Below, in pieces: positions 34,981 through 43,858 of a DNA stretch of 64,000 bases (positions within the stretch are counted from its first letter, which is position 1; the number at the start of each line of letters is the position of its first letter). The position numbers and the translations under genes are program-made. Below the pieces are notes generated by a model. It was not told the DNA's origin. It searched no databases and worked only from the letters and a program-made list of their open reading frames with translations. The DNA is from JANQIO01 sp965601975 (GTDB lineage: Bacteria > Pseudomonadota > Gammaproteobacteria > Pseudomonadales > Halieaceae): NCBI GenBank assembly GCA_965601975.1, contig OZ271856.1, positions 2,356,001 through 2,420,000 on the forward strand, written 5' to 3'.

Positions 34981-35874
34981 ATGACCGACGAAACCCCAGG
35001 CCAGGACGACGCTGAGGCGGAAGAAACGCCCAACGTGATCATCGACAGCGCAGGGCTGCCGAAGATGGCGCCCCCGGGCTATCGCTCGCCCTACGACCAG
35101 GACTGGCGAGTCCTGGGCGGACTGGCGGTCACCTTCCTCTACCTGATCCTGATGGGCCTCTACATCAACGCGGAGGTGGGTTGGTCGGCGTTCGTGAAGC
35201 TGCAGGTGGAGCGCATGGGCAGCTTCCTCGAGGGCGCCTTCGCCCCGCTGGCCTTTCTCTGGCTGGTGATCGGCTACTTCCTGCAGAAAAAAGAGCTGCG
35301 CCAGAACACCGAGGCGATGAAAATGCAGTTCGTCGAGATCCAGCGCTCCGCCGAACAGGCCACGGTCCAGGCGGAAGCCACCGCCCGGGCCGAGATGCAC
35401 CAGCGCCGCGAATCCTTCCTCAAGCTCGCCGAACTGGTGCGCACCCAGCTCGGTTACGTCGTCGCCCTGCTCTATCTGTCCAGCCAGATGGCCGACCGCA
35501 ATGAGGAGAAACCTCCGCAAGAGCGCCTGGCGGACCTGTGGTCGGTGGTGGGACGCGACGATCCGGAGGCCTTCTCCCGGGAACTGCTGAGAACCAGCAC
35601 ACTCGCCACGCGGCAGTACTGCTTCAAGCTGTTTTACGGCACGGAAATCCGCACCCGGCATACCACCAATTTCGAACACAGTTTCGGGCGCCTGCTGCGT
35701 GCCGCGGAGAGCTGCGACGAGGACAACATGATCCGGGATGCGCTGCTGGGCAGCGCTCACGGCAACCTCTACCGGCGCATCCTCGCGGTGCAGGAAGATA
35801 TTCCCGAAGGCTTCGAAATCGGCGTCTACAACTTCGACCCGGACAGCCGCGAGGGAGACACCCCGACGCTCTAG
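34981..35874 (+). CDS. Membrane protein of unknown function with coiled-coil segment
   Basis: The 297-residue product has an acidic N-terminus and two membrane helices at about residues 45-65 (LGGLAVTFLYLILMGLYI) and 80-100 (AFAPLAFLWLVIGYFL). A polar heptad-like segment at about 102-145 (QKKELRQNTEAMKMQFVEIQ) follows, then a helical soluble domain. I do not recognise it. The stop codon lies at the start of a tandem repeat, so the C-terminus could have been trimmed or extended by the repeat. It is convergent with the ChaC-like gene. Confidence 0.72.
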   Translation: MTDETPGQDDAEAEETPNVIIDSAGLPKMAPPGYRSPYDQDWRVLGGLAVTFLYLILMGLYINAEVGWSAFVKLQVERMGSFLEGAFAPLAFLWLVIGYFLQKKELRQNTEAMKMQFVEIQRSAEQATVQAEATARAEMHQRRESFLKLAELVRTQLGYVVALLYLSSQMADRNEEKPPQERLADLWSVVGRDDPEAFSRELLRTSTLATRQYCFKLFYGTEIRTRHTTNFEHSFGRLLRAAESCDEDNMIRDALLGSAHGNLYRRILAVQEDIPEGFEIGVYNFDPDSREGDTPTL

Positions 35875-35960
35875 GCCGTCAGGCCGGAAAAGAGCCCTCA
35901 GCCCAGGCCGTCAGGCCGATAGAGAGCCTTCAGCCCAGGCCGTCAGGCCGGTAAGAGCAG
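35873..35960. repeat. 32-bp tandem repeat, about 2.7 copies, between convergent genes
   Basis: Units begin at 35873, 35905 and 35937 with the same AGGCCGTCAGGCCG, followed by a more variable A/G-rich half and CAGCCC. The first unit contains the TAG stop of the upstream gene. The third contains the TGA stop of the opposing ChaC-like gene and encodes its last residues. Confidence 0.85.
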
Positions 35961-36449
35961 TTCCTCCAGGGCGAAGACGTGCTCGTCGTGCACCCCGAGC
36001 TCCCGCAGTGCCGCCGCCAGGGTCAGCAGATACTCGCGATTACTGCCGCTGGGGCCATGGCTGCGCGCGATATGGGCGGCCATATTGTCCAGCGAGTCGG
36101 GCCCCAGGAAGGCGTGATTGCCCTCATCGGCGATATACACCGTGGCCGGCACCTCGCGCCCATCCTCGAGGGTCATGGGGGTATCGACCCGCCGGTAGCC
36201 GTTCTTTTCACGGAAATCGAGGTGCTCGAACACATCCTCGGTGATGCAGTAGGCCATGCCGTGGCAGGGTGTTTGGCCGGATTCGACCAGTGTCACCACC
36301 CGCCCCGGCGCGTCCGGGGTGCCGCGATGGTCGTGGGAGCCCTGCCAGAAGCGGCGTTCCCAGCCCCTGATATGCGCCGGTTCCCGGGCGATATAGGGGA
36401 AATCCACCTTGTAAATCAGCGATCCGTAGCCAAAGACCCAGTGCGACAT
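35943..36449 (-). CDS. ChaC-like gamma-glutamylcyclotransferase
   Basis: ChaC enzymes split glutathione into 5-oxoproline and Cys-Gly. From ATG 36449 the product has 168 residues and begins MSHWVFGYGSLIYK, the family's substrate-binding loop. The upstream ATG at 36518 would add 23 residues that are unlike the family. Other marks are RGWERRFWQGSHDHRGTP, GMAYCI, and FREKNGYRR, where the Glu is the expected catalytic residue. Length is typical. The C-terminal residues LLLPA fall within the tandem repeat. It is divergent from prc. Confidence 0.9.
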   Translation of the reverse strand: MSHWVFGYGSLIYKVDFPYIAREPAHIRGWERRFWQGSHDHRGTPDAPGRVVTLVESGQTPCHGMAYCITEDVFEHLDFREKNGYRRVDTPMTLEDGREVPATVYIADEGNHAFLGPDSLDNMAAHIARSHGPSGSNREYLLTLAAALRELGVHDEHVFALEELLLPA

Positions 36450-36547
36450 TCCGGCCGTATCAAACCTGTCTATCCTGTTGAACTTTAGGTAACGGGACCT
36501 TTCTAATCCCACGACCAATACTGCTACACTATAAGGCCGCTACAGAC

Positions 36548-38767
36548 GTGAGAGTACCCTTGACCAGTCATCGCTTTTCGGCGCGGCTCTCAGCGCCAAT
36601 CCTGACCCTGACACTCACGCTGGCGATGGTCGCCGCCTCTGCCGTGCAAGCGGTCCCCGCTGCACCAGACGCCGACATATCCCCCACCCCGAGCATGGCC
36701 AAGACCGCCATCGAGCTGGTGGAAAAACTCGAGAACCGCCACTACTCCAAGCGCACCTTTGATGACGAACTCTCATCGCTGCTGCTGGACAACTACCTCG
36801 ACGATCTCGACCCGACCCGCTCCTTTCTCTACCAGCGCGATATCGACCGGTTCGAATCCCGTCGCCTGCTGCTCGACGACCAGTTTTCCAGCGGCGATCT
36901 CTCTACCGGCTTCGAGATTTTCAATCTCTACCAGGACCGCATCGAAGCGCGCCTGGAAGGCCTGATCGAGGAGCTGCCGGCCACCGTCGAGGGGATGGAT
37001 TTCACCGCCGACGAGAGCCTGTCCCTGGAGCCGGAAAAGCAGGGCTGGCCCAGCAACGCGGTCGAGGCGGAAGAGCGCTGGCGCAAGCAGCTCAAGAACG
37101 CGGTGCTGAGCCTGAAGCTGGCCGGCAAGGCGGAAGACGAAATCGTCCCCACGCTGGAGAAGCGCTACAGCAACCAGCTCAAGCGCATTTCCCAGTACAA
37201 CGCCCAGGACGTATTCCAGGTCTACGCCAACGCGCTGACAGAGCTGTACGACCCGCACACCAACTACCTGTCGCCGCGCACGTCCGAGAACTTCAATATC
37301 AATATGAGTCTCTCGCTGGAGGGGATCGGCGCTGTGCTGCAACTGCAGGACGAGTACACCAAGGTGGCGCGCATCGTGCCGGCCGGACCCGCTGACAAGC
37401 AGGGTGAACTGCAGCCCTCGGACCGCATCGTCGCCGTGGCCCAGGACAATGACGGCACCTTCGAGGACGTGGTGGGCTGGCGCCTGGATGAAGTTGTGCA
37501 GCTGATTCGCGGCCCCAAGGGCACCACCGTGCGGCTGCAGGTGATACCCGCCAGCGCCAAGACTCCCGATGAGCGCCGGGTCATCACGATTGTGCGCAAC
37601 AAGGTCAAACTCGAAGAGCAGAGCGCGCAGAAAGATATCATCGAAATCCCCCGAGGTGATGAAACCCTCAAACTGGGTGTCATCGACATCCCCGCCTTCT
37701 ATATCGATTTCGAAGGCATGCGCCGCGGTGAACCCGACTTCAAGTCCACCACCCGTGACGTGAAGCGCCTGCTGGATGAGCTGATTGCGGAAGACGTCGA
37801 CGGCGTGATCATCGATCTGCGCAACAACGGCGGCGGCTCCCTGCAGGAAGCCAACGACCTCACCGGCCTGTTCATCGAATACGGGCCCACGGTGCAGATT
37901 CGCCACTCCTCTCGCAAGGTGTTCCGGGACGGCAAGCGCCTGCGCACGCCCTACTATGACGGCCCGCTGGCGGTGCTGATCAATCGCCTCAGCGCCTCGG
38001 CCTCGGAGATCTTCGCCGGCGCGATCCAGGACTACCAGCGCGGCATCGTGGTCGGCAGCCAGTCCTTCGGCAAGGGCACGGTGCAGACCCTTATCCCGCT
38101 GCCGGAAGGCCAGCTGAAGCTGACGGAATCCAAGTTCTATCGCATCAGCGGCGACAGCACCCAGCACCGCGGCGTGATTCCCGATGTGGAATTCCCCTCC
38201 CAGTACGACAAGGCGGAAATCGGCGAGAGCACCCTCGATCATGCCCTCAACTGGGACCAGATCACGCCGGTGCGCCATCGCAAGTACCACGATATCCCGT
38301 CCCTGGTGCCCTACCTGACCGACCTGCACGAGGACCGCGCCAAATCCAACCCGGACTTCATCTACCTCCAGGACAGCCTTGCCCTGGCGGAGGAAACCCG
38401 CAATGCCACCAGCCTGCCCCTGAACGAGAAAGCGCGGGTGGCGCTGCGCGAGGACCGCGAAGCGCGCTCCCTGGCGATCGAGAACAAGCGGCGCAAGGCC
38501 AAGGGCCTGGAGCCCCTGGACAGCTTCGAGGATGAGGAGGTGGTCGCCTCAGCGGACCTGCCCGCAGAGACCACTGAAGGCCAGGAAGGCGCGGGCCAGA
38601 GCGGCGTCGACGGCGCCTCCATCGGCACGCCGGCTGAAGAGTCTGCCGACGAGGAAGAAGATGTCGATGTGCTGCTGATGGAGGCAGGCAACATCCTGGT
38701 GGATGCTGTTGCAGCCCGCAGTGAAATGGTGGCCAGCAACCAGCGCCAGTCCCAGGCGGCAAACTAA
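36548..38767 (+). CDS. prc: Carboxy-terminal processing protease Prc/Tsp (S41)
   Basis: Prc is a periplasmic Ser-Lys protease that trims proteins such as lipoproteins and peptidoglycan enzymes and destroys tagged substrates. The 739-residue product starts at GTG 36548; a TTG at 36560 is possible. It has a signal peptide ending VQAVPAAP and an N-terminal helical domain (MAKTAIELVEKLENRHYS). A PDZ domain lies at about 245-340 (ISLSLEGIGAVLQ). The catalytic domain carries Ser484 (SASASEIFAGAIQDY) and Lys509 (QSFGKGTVQ), 25 residues apart. A C-terminal DUF3340-like part ends in an acidic low-complexity tail. It converges on cysG with a six-base gap. Confidence 0.96.
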   Translation: MRVPLTSHRFSARLSAPILTLTLTLAMVAASAVQAVPAAPDADISPTPSMAKTAIELVEKLENRHYSKRTFDDELSSLLLDNYLDDLDPTRSFLYQRDIDRFESRRLLLDDQFSSGDLSTGFEIFNLYQDRIEARLEGLIEELPATVEGMDFTADESLSLEPEKQGWPSNAVEAEERWRKQLKNAVLSLKLAGKAEDEIVPTLEKRYSNQLKRISQYNAQDVFQVYANALTELYDPHTNYLSPRTSENFNINMSLSLEGIGAVLQLQDEYTKVARIVPAGPADKQGELQPSDRIVAVAQDNDGTFEDVVGWRLDEVVQLIRGPKGTTVRLQVIPASAKTPDERRVITIVRNKVKLEEQSAQKDIIEIPRGDETLKLGVIDIPAFYIDFEGMRRGEPDFKSTTRDVKRLLDELIAEDVDGVIIDLRNNGGGSLQEANDLTGLFIEYGPTVQIRHSSRKVFRDGKRLRTPYYDGPLAVLINRLSASASEIFAGAIQDYQRGIVVGSQSFGKGTVQTLIPLPEGQLKLTESKFYRISGDSTQHRGVIPDVEFPSQYDKAEIGESTLDHALNWDQITPVRHRKYHDIPSLVPYLTDLHEDRAKSNPDFIYLQDSLALAEETRNATSLPLNEKARVALREDREARSLAIENKRRKAKGLEPLDSFEDEEVVASADLPAETTEGQEGAGQSGVDGASIGTPAEESADEEEDVDVLLMEAGNILVDAVAARSEMVASNQRQSQAAN

Positions 38768-38773
38768 CTCAGC

Positions 38774-40219
38774 TCAGGGCGCCTTCCAGCCGACTGCTTC
38801 GGTACCCGCGGTCGGCGGCCAGGGGCCCGGGTTGTCGGCCTCGCCGAACCACTCCAGCCGCTCCCGCAGACCTACCACCGCACCGATGATCAACAGGGTC
38901 GGTGCATGCACCTCGCGCTCACCGACGATGCCCGGCAGCGTTTCCAGCGTGCCAATCAGCGTGCGCTGGTTGCGGGTGGTCCCCTGCTCAACAATGGCGA
39001 TTGGCGTGTCCTTGTCGCGACCGTGGGCAATGAGTTCGCGACAGATAATGTCCAGACCCTTCAGCCCCATGTAGAACACCAGGGTTTCCTCCGGATGGGT
39101 GTACTGCTCCCAGGGGAGTTCCAGCCGATCATTCTTGAGATTGCCGGTCACGAATCGAACTGACTGGGCGTGGTCCCGGTGCGTGAGCGGTATTCCCGCG
39201 TAGCTGGCACAACCGCTGGCGGCGGTGACACCGGGAACCACCTGGAAGGGAACGCCCGCACTGGCCAGGAGTTCGATCTCTTCCCCGCCGCGTCCGAAGA
39301 TGAATGGATCGCCGCCCTTGAGCCTGGCGACGCACAGCCCCTTCCGGGCCAGGTCCAACAGAAGCTGGTTGATTTCTCCCTGGGGCACCGCGTGCTCGGC
39401 GCGACGCTTGCCGACGTAGATGCGCTCTGCATCGCGCCGGGCCATGTCCAGTATTTCCGGAGACACCAGCCGGTCGTAGAGCACAACATCCGCCTGCTGC
39501 AGCAGCCGCTCGGCCTTGAACGTCATCAGGTCGGGATCGCCGGGGCCGGCACCGATCAGGAAGACTTCGCCGGGGGCCTGCTCTCGCGCTTCGGGGTCCA
39601 GGTAGTTGCGGACCAGGGTCTCGGCCTCCTCTTCCCGACCGGACAACACCAGCTCACCCGCGGGTCCGCTGACGAGTCGCTCCCAGAATCGTCTGCGCTG
39701 GTTTTCTTCCGCGAACGCCGCCTTCACCTCGTCCCGGAACCGGCCGGCAAAGGCCGCCAGCCGACCAAAGGCCGCGGGAATCATCGCTTCGATCTTGCTG
39801 CGAACCAGGCGCGCCAGCACGGGGCTCCTGCCGCTGCTGCTGATGCCGATGACCAGCGGGGAACGGTCGACAATGGAGGGGAAGATAAACGAACACAGCT
39901 CGGGGCTGTCGACCACGTTCACGGGCAGGTTTCGCGCCCCGCAGTCTTCCGCCACCTGCCGGTTCACCGCATCATCCGGCGTCGCCGCAACCACCAGGGT
40001 AACGCCGTCGAGGAAGCTCTCGGCGTAGCGCGCCTCACGCCACTCGCCGCCGCTGTCGCCGAGCATTTTCAGGAGATCGGGATCGATATCGGGGGCAACG
40101 CAGGTCACGCGCGCACCGGCGCGGATCAGCAGCCGCGCCTTGCGCAGCGCGACCGTGCCGCCGCCCACCAGCAACACCGCGCTGTCGCGGAGCTGGAAAA
40201 ACAGCGGCAGGTATTCCAA
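38774..40219 (-). CDS. cysG: Siroheme synthase CysG (trifunctional)
   Basis: The 481-residue fusion makes siroheme from uroporphyrinogen III. The N-terminal dehydrogenase/ferrochelatase part has LLVGGGTVALRKARLL and FIFPSIVDRSPLVIGISSSG. The C-terminal methyltransferase part has LIGAGPGDPDLMT, VLYDRLVS, ARLKGGDPFIFGRGGEE and VPGVTAASGC. Siroheme serves sulfite and nitrite reductases. The start lies three bases after the serS stop on the reverse strand. This gene ends the ftsK-lolA-rarA-crcB-serS-cysG run, the same order I recall for Pseudomonas apart from crcB. Confidence 0.97.
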   Translation of the reverse strand: MEYLPLFFQLRDSAVLLVGGGTVALRKARLLIRAGARVTCVAPDIDPDLLKMLGDSGGEWREARYAESFLDGVTLVVAATPDDAVNRQVAEDCGARNLPVNVVDSPELCSFIFPSIVDRSPLVIGISSSGRSPVLARLVRSKIEAMIPAAFGRLAAFAGRFRDEVKAAFAEENQRRRFWERLVSGPAGELVLSGREEEAETLVRNYLDPEAREQAPGEVFLIGAGPGDPDLMTFKAERLLQQADVVLYDRLVSPEILDMARRDAERIYVGKRRAEHAVPQGEINQLLLDLARKGLCVARLKGGDPFIFGRGGEEIELLASAGVPFQVVPGVTAASGCASYAGIPLTHRDHAQSVRFVTGNLKNDRLELPWEQYTHPEETLVFYMGLKGLDIICRELIAHGRDKDTPIAIVEQGTTRNQRTLIGTLETLPGIVGEREVHAPTLLIIGAVVGLRERLEWFGEADNPGPWPPTAGTEAVGWKAP

Positions 40220-40222
40220 GCC

Positions 40223-41527
40223 TCAGGCTCCCAGGCGTTCCCGCCCACCCATGTAGGGCCGTATCCGCTCGGGTAGCAGCACCGTGCCGTCGGGCTGCTG
40301 GCCGTTTTCCAGCAGCGCCACCAGCGTGCGGCCGATGGCCAGGCCGGAGCCGTTCAGGGTGTGAATCAGTTCGGGCTTGCCGGTCTCCGGGTTGCGCCAG
40401 CGCGCCTGCATGCGCCGCGCCTGGAAGTCGCCCATATTGCTGCAGGAGGAAATCTCCCGGTAGGTATCCTGTGCCGGCAGCCACACTTCCAGGTCATACG
40501 TCATGCGAGCAGAGAAGCCCAGGTCACCACCGCACAGGATCACCTTGCGGTAGGGCAGCTCCAGCGCCTGCAGTACAGCTTCGGCGTGGCCGGTGAGGGA
40601 CTCCAGCGCGGCCTCCGAATCCTGCGGACGGACCAGGTGTACCAGTTCCACCTTCTCGAACTGGTGCTGCCGGATCATGCCGCGCGTGTCCTTGCCGTAA
40701 CTGCCCGCCTCGCTGCGGAAGCACGGCGTGTAGGCCACAAAACGTATACCCTCGCCGAGCTCGTCGGCCTCGAGGATTCGCTCCCTGGCAATATTGGTAA
40801 CCGGCACTTCCGCCGTGGGAATCAGGAAGTAGTCGGGGTCGTGATGCAGTTTGAACAGATCTTCACCGAACTTCGGCAACTGGCCGGTCCCCTTCAGGCT
40901 GTCGGCGTTGACGATATACGGGACGTTAACCTCCGTATAGCCGTGCTGGTCGATGTGCATGTCGAGCATGAACTGCGTCAGTGCCCGGTGCAGGCGCGCC
41001 ATTCCACCTTGCATAACCACAAAGCGAGAGCCCGTCAGCTTCGCGGCGGTTTCGAAATCGAGGCCGCCGAGGGCCTCGCCAATCTCGACGTGATCGCGGG
41101 GGGCCTCAATCTGCTTGGGCTCGCCCCAGCGCATGACTTCTTCATTGTCGGACTCATCCGCGCCCGCCGGCACCCGCTCTGAAGGCAGGTTGGGCACGCC
41201 CATCAGCAGGTCTTCCAGCTCGCCGGACACGCGCTCCGCGCGCGCCGTGGCCTCGTCGATACGGGCGGCGATTTTCTCCAGGGTTTCGTTGACGGTCTGC
41301 TTGGCTTCATCCACCGGAACCCCGGACTGGACGAGCTCACCAATTTTCTTCGAGGCGGCCTTGCGCTCCGCCAGCAACTCCTGGCTCTCGACGTCGGCGG
41401 CCTTGCGCTGGGCGTCGAGCGCCTCGAAGGCGACGATATCGAATTCAAAGCCTCGCAGCGTGAGCGCACTCGCCACGGCCTGCGGGTCCTGTCTGACCTT
41501 TTTCAGATCCAGCATGGTGTTGTTCAA
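40223..41527 (-). CDS. serS: Seryl-tRNA synthetase
   Basis: This is a 434-residue class II synthetase. It opens with MNNTMLDLKKVRQDP; the next Met (MLDLKK) is an alternative start four codons in. The N-terminal antiparallel coiled coil covers about residues 30-110. Motif 2 is CFRSEAGSYGKDTRGMIRQH with the following FEKVELV. Motif 3 is near NGSGLAIGRTLVALLEN. YREISSCSNMGDFQARR lies between them. The length is normal and the gene sits between crcB and cysG in the core operon. Confidence 0.98.
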   Translation of the reverse strand: MNNTMLDLKKVRQDPQAVASALTLRGFEFDIVAFEALDAQRKAADVESQELLAERKAASKKIGELVQSGVPVDEAKQTVNETLEKIAARIDEATARAERVSGELEDLLMGVPNLPSERVPAGADESDNEEVMRWGEPKQIEAPRDHVEIGEALGGLDFETAAKLTGSRFVVMQGGMARLHRALTQFMLDMHIDQHGYTEVNVPYIVNADSLKGTGQLPKFGEDLFKLHHDPDYFLIPTAEVPVTNIARERILEADELGEGIRFVAYTPCFRSEAGSYGKDTRGMIRQHQFEKVELVHLVRPQDSEAALESLTGHAEAVLQALELPYRKVILCGGDLGFSARMTYDLEVWLPAQDTYREISSCSNMGDFQARRMQARWRNPETGKPELIHTLNGSGLAIGRTLVALLENGQQPDGTVLLPERIRPYMGGRERLGA

Positions 41528-41534
41528 TCTCCTT

Positions 41535-41909
41535 TCAAACCAGGCGCATCAGGGTCATGCCACCCCACACCGCCAACAGGCAGGCCAACACGCTGACCGC
41601 CACGTACACCAGGGCTGCGCCCGCCTGGCCGCCTTCGTAAAGGGCCAGGGCCTCCAGTGAAAACGTGGAGAACGTGGTGAACGCGCCCAAAAATCCAATC
41701 ATGCTTACGCTGCGCCAGTCAGGGTGTACCAGGCCGCGCTCCACGATGAGCACGTAGGCGATGCCGATGGCGAAAGAGCCGAGGCAGTTGACCGCCAGGG
41801 TCGCCCAGGGAAAGCGGACGGGTTCGCTGCCGTGCACCAGCACATACAGGCCGTAGCGCGCCAGGGCACCGCCGGCGCCGCCGAGGGCGATAAACAGGAT
41901 GTGCTTCAT
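41535..41909 (-). CDS. crcB: Fluoride channel CrcB/Fluc
   Basis: CrcB exports fluoride as a dual-topology dimer. The 124-residue product has four helices and family motifs: GGAGGALARYGLY, NCLGSFAIGIAYV with the central Asn, and GFLGAFTTFSTFSLE with the Phe-box and Na-site region. It lies 19 bases after rarA and 7 bases before serS, so it is co-transcribed with housekeeping genes. There is no room for a fluoride riboswitch immediately upstream. Confidence 0.96.
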   Translation of the reverse strand: MKHILFIALGGAGGALARYGLYVLVHGSEPVRFPWATLAVNCLGSFAIGIAYVLIVERGLVHPDWRSVSMIGFLGAFTTFSTFSLEALALYEGGQAGAALVYVAVSVLACLLAVWGGMTLMRLV

Positions 41910-41928
41910 CTAGCACCCGGACCGGACA

Positions 41929-43257
41929 CTAATCGTAGCGGCGCATTGTACTGTGTTTGTCCAGGTCGCGCAGGTGCCTGAGCTTCTCGGCGATCTTCTG
42001 CTCCAGGCCCCGGTCAGTCGGCGCATAGTACTGCCTGTCCTTGAGCGCCTCGGGAAAATAGTTCTCACCGGGGGCATAGGCACCGGGCTCGTCGTGAGCA
42101 TAACGATAGTCGGCGCCGTGCCCCTCTTCCTTTGCCAGCCGCGTGGGAGCATTGCGCAGGTGCACGGGAACGTCTTCCGTACCGGTAGACGCCACATCCG
42201 ACTGGGCGGCCTTGAACGCGGTGTAAACGGCGTTGCTCTTCGGCGCGCAGGCCAGGTACACAACCGCCTGGGCAACCGCCAGTTCACCCTCGGGACTGCC
42301 CAGGCGCTCCTGCACCTGCCAGGCATCGAGTGCGAGGTTCAGGGCCCTGGGGTCGGCATTGCCGATATCCTCGCTGGCCATACGCACGACCCGGCGCGCC
42401 ACGTACAGCGGGTCACAGCCGCCGTCCAGCATGCGCGCAAACCAGTACAGCGCCGCGTCGGGGCTGGAGCCTCGCACCGCCTTGTGCAGCGCCGAGATCT
42501 GGTCGTAGAACAGGTCGCCGCCCTTGTCGAAACGGCGCAGGCTGCCCTGCAACACCTCGTCGACGACAGAGGCGCTCAGCTGGAGTACGCCCTTGCCGTC
42601 CTCCTCCGCCAGGTCCAGCGACAGTTCAAGCAGGTTCAGTGCGCGACGGGCGTCGCCGTCAGCGGCCCGCGCCAGGCTCTCGAGCAGTGATGGCTCTATC
42701 TGCAGGGGCCTGCCCGCGCCGTCGACGCCCCGCTCGAGCACCCGGGTAATGTCTTCTACCGACAGGTCGCGAAGGCGATACACCCGCGAGCGCGACAGAA
42801 GCGCATTATTGAGTTCGAAGGCCGGGTTCTCAGTGGTCGCGCCCACAAATATCAGGGTGCCGTCTTCGACGAACGGCAGAAACGCGTCCTGCTGCGACTT
42901 GTTGAAGCGGTGCACTTCATCGACAAACAGGATAGTGGCGCGCCCCTGGCCGCGCTGGATCTTCGCCTCGTCTACCGCCGCGCGGATATCCTTGACCCCC
43001 GCCAGCACCGCCGACAGGGTAAGGAAACGGGCGTCCGCAGACTCCGCCAGCATCTTCGCCAGGGTCGTCTTGCCCACGCCCGGCGGGCCCCACAGGACCA
43101 TGGAGTGCAGCTGGCCGCGCTCGATGGCTTCACGCAGTGGCTTGCCGGGCGCCAGCAGATGCTCCTGCCCGATGTAGTCTTCGAGGCGCGTCGGCCGCAG
43201 CCTGGCAGCCAGGGGTTCGAAGGCTTCTTCGGAATCCCCGAACAGGTCAGGGTTCAT
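41929..43257 (-). CDS. rarA: Replication-associated recombination protein RarA (MgsA)
   Basis: RarA is a AAA+ ATPase of the clamp-loader family that acts at stalled replication forks. The start is ATG 43257, giving 442 residues beginning MNPDLFGDSEEAFEPLAARL; the longer frame to 43362 runs through lolA coding sequence. Motifs are RPTRLEDYIGQEHLL, Walker A GPPGVGKTTLAKML, Walker B ILFVDEVHRFNKSQQD, sensor 1 GATTENPAFELN and the C-terminal tetramer domain with CDPLYVARRVVRMASEDIG. The first 11 bases overlap the lolA end, suggesting coupling. Confidence 0.97.
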   Translation of the reverse strand: MNPDLFGDSEEAFEPLAARLRPTRLEDYIGQEHLLAPGKPLREAIERGQLHSMVLWGPPGVGKTTLAKMLAESADARFLTLSAVLAGVKDIRAAVDEAKIQRGQGRATILFVDEVHRFNKSQQDAFLPFVEDGTLIFVGATTENPAFELNNALLSRSRVYRLRDLSVEDITRVLERGVDGAGRPLQIEPSLLESLARAADGDARRALNLLELSLDLAEEDGKGVLQLSASVVDEVLQGSLRRFDKGGDLFYDQISALHKAVRGSSPDAALYWFARMLDGGCDPLYVARRVVRMASEDIGNADPRALNLALDAWQVQERLGSPEGELAVAQAVVYLACAPKSNAVYTAFKAAQSDVASTGTEDVPVHLRNAPTRLAKEEGHGADYRYAHDEPGAYAPGENYFPEALKDRQYYAPTDRGLEQKIAEKLRHLRDLDKHSTMRRYD

Positions 43258-43858
43258 TGCTGTAGATGTCCACACCTTCCGGCGGGCGGAACTCGAAGTC
43301 CGAGGGCTCCAGTGCGACGCCGGCGTCCAGCGACGCCAGGTCGATACGCGTGCTGCGTCCAAGCCGGTCGCGTATGGCCATGCTTACCGGCAGGCCGTCG
43401 GCAAACTCCAGCGTCACCTCGGTGAACTCCGCGTCATCGAAGCGCGGCAGCAGGCGCCAGCTGACCGGGGACTGTCGCTGCACCTCGTAAAACTCACCCA
43501 GCAGGCGGGTATCGCCGCCGAGAATGGTCAGGGGGCTGGTGGGATTGCCCTCGGGAATTCGCCGCCGCGTGGCAGTTTCAAGCTCGACGTCGTAGTGCCA
43601 CAGGGTTTCCCCGGCGGCGAGAAGCACCTGTTCGTCCGGCTCGAGGATATGCCAGGCGAGATAACCCGGGCGCAGCAGTTGAAAGCGGCCGCTGCTCTTT
43701 TCCAGTTCTCGCTGATCGACGGAATAAAGGACCTGCGCAAATTCACCGGACAGGCTGTCCAGCGGTTCCAGCTGTGCGCCCAGGGCGACCAGCGCGTCCT
43801 CGTCGGCAACGATCGGCGTCGGCAGCAGCAGACACAGGATAAACAGCAGGCGTCGCAT
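43247..43858 (-). CDS. lolA: Outer-membrane lipoprotein carrier protein LolA
   Basis: LolA takes lipoproteins from LolCDE and carries them across the periplasm to LolB. The 203-residue product has a signal peptide (RRLLFILCLLLPTPIVADE). It then shows the family pattern LDSLSGEFAQVLYS, SSGRFQLLRPGYLAWHI, LWHYDVELETATRR and FEFRPPEGVDIY near the end. It starts one base into the ftsK stop codon and overlaps rarA by 11 bases. Confidence 0.95.
   Translation of the reverse strand: MRRLLFILCLLLPTPIVADEDALVALGAQLEPLDSLSGEFAQVLYSVDQRELEKSSGRFQLLRPGYLAWHILEPDEQVLLAAGETLWHYDVELETATRRRIPEGNPTSPLTILGGDTRLLGEFYEVQRQSPVSWRLLPRFDDAEFTEVTLEFADGLPVSMAIRDRLGRSTRIDLASLDAGVALEPSDFEFRPPEGVDIYSNEP

Noticed and set aside
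35873..35960. CRISPR array
   Set aside because: The 32-bp units are directly adjacent with no unique spacers, number fewer than three, and have no cas genes nearby.
36773..38329. Long reverse-strand open frame (518 codons) inside prc
   Set aside because: It is antisense to a clearly recognised protease gene. Long antisense frames are expected at this GC content, and its product resembles no family.
41909..41929. Fluoride riboswitch before crcB
   Set aside because: Only 19 bases separate rarA and crcB, far too short for the crcB-motif aptamer.
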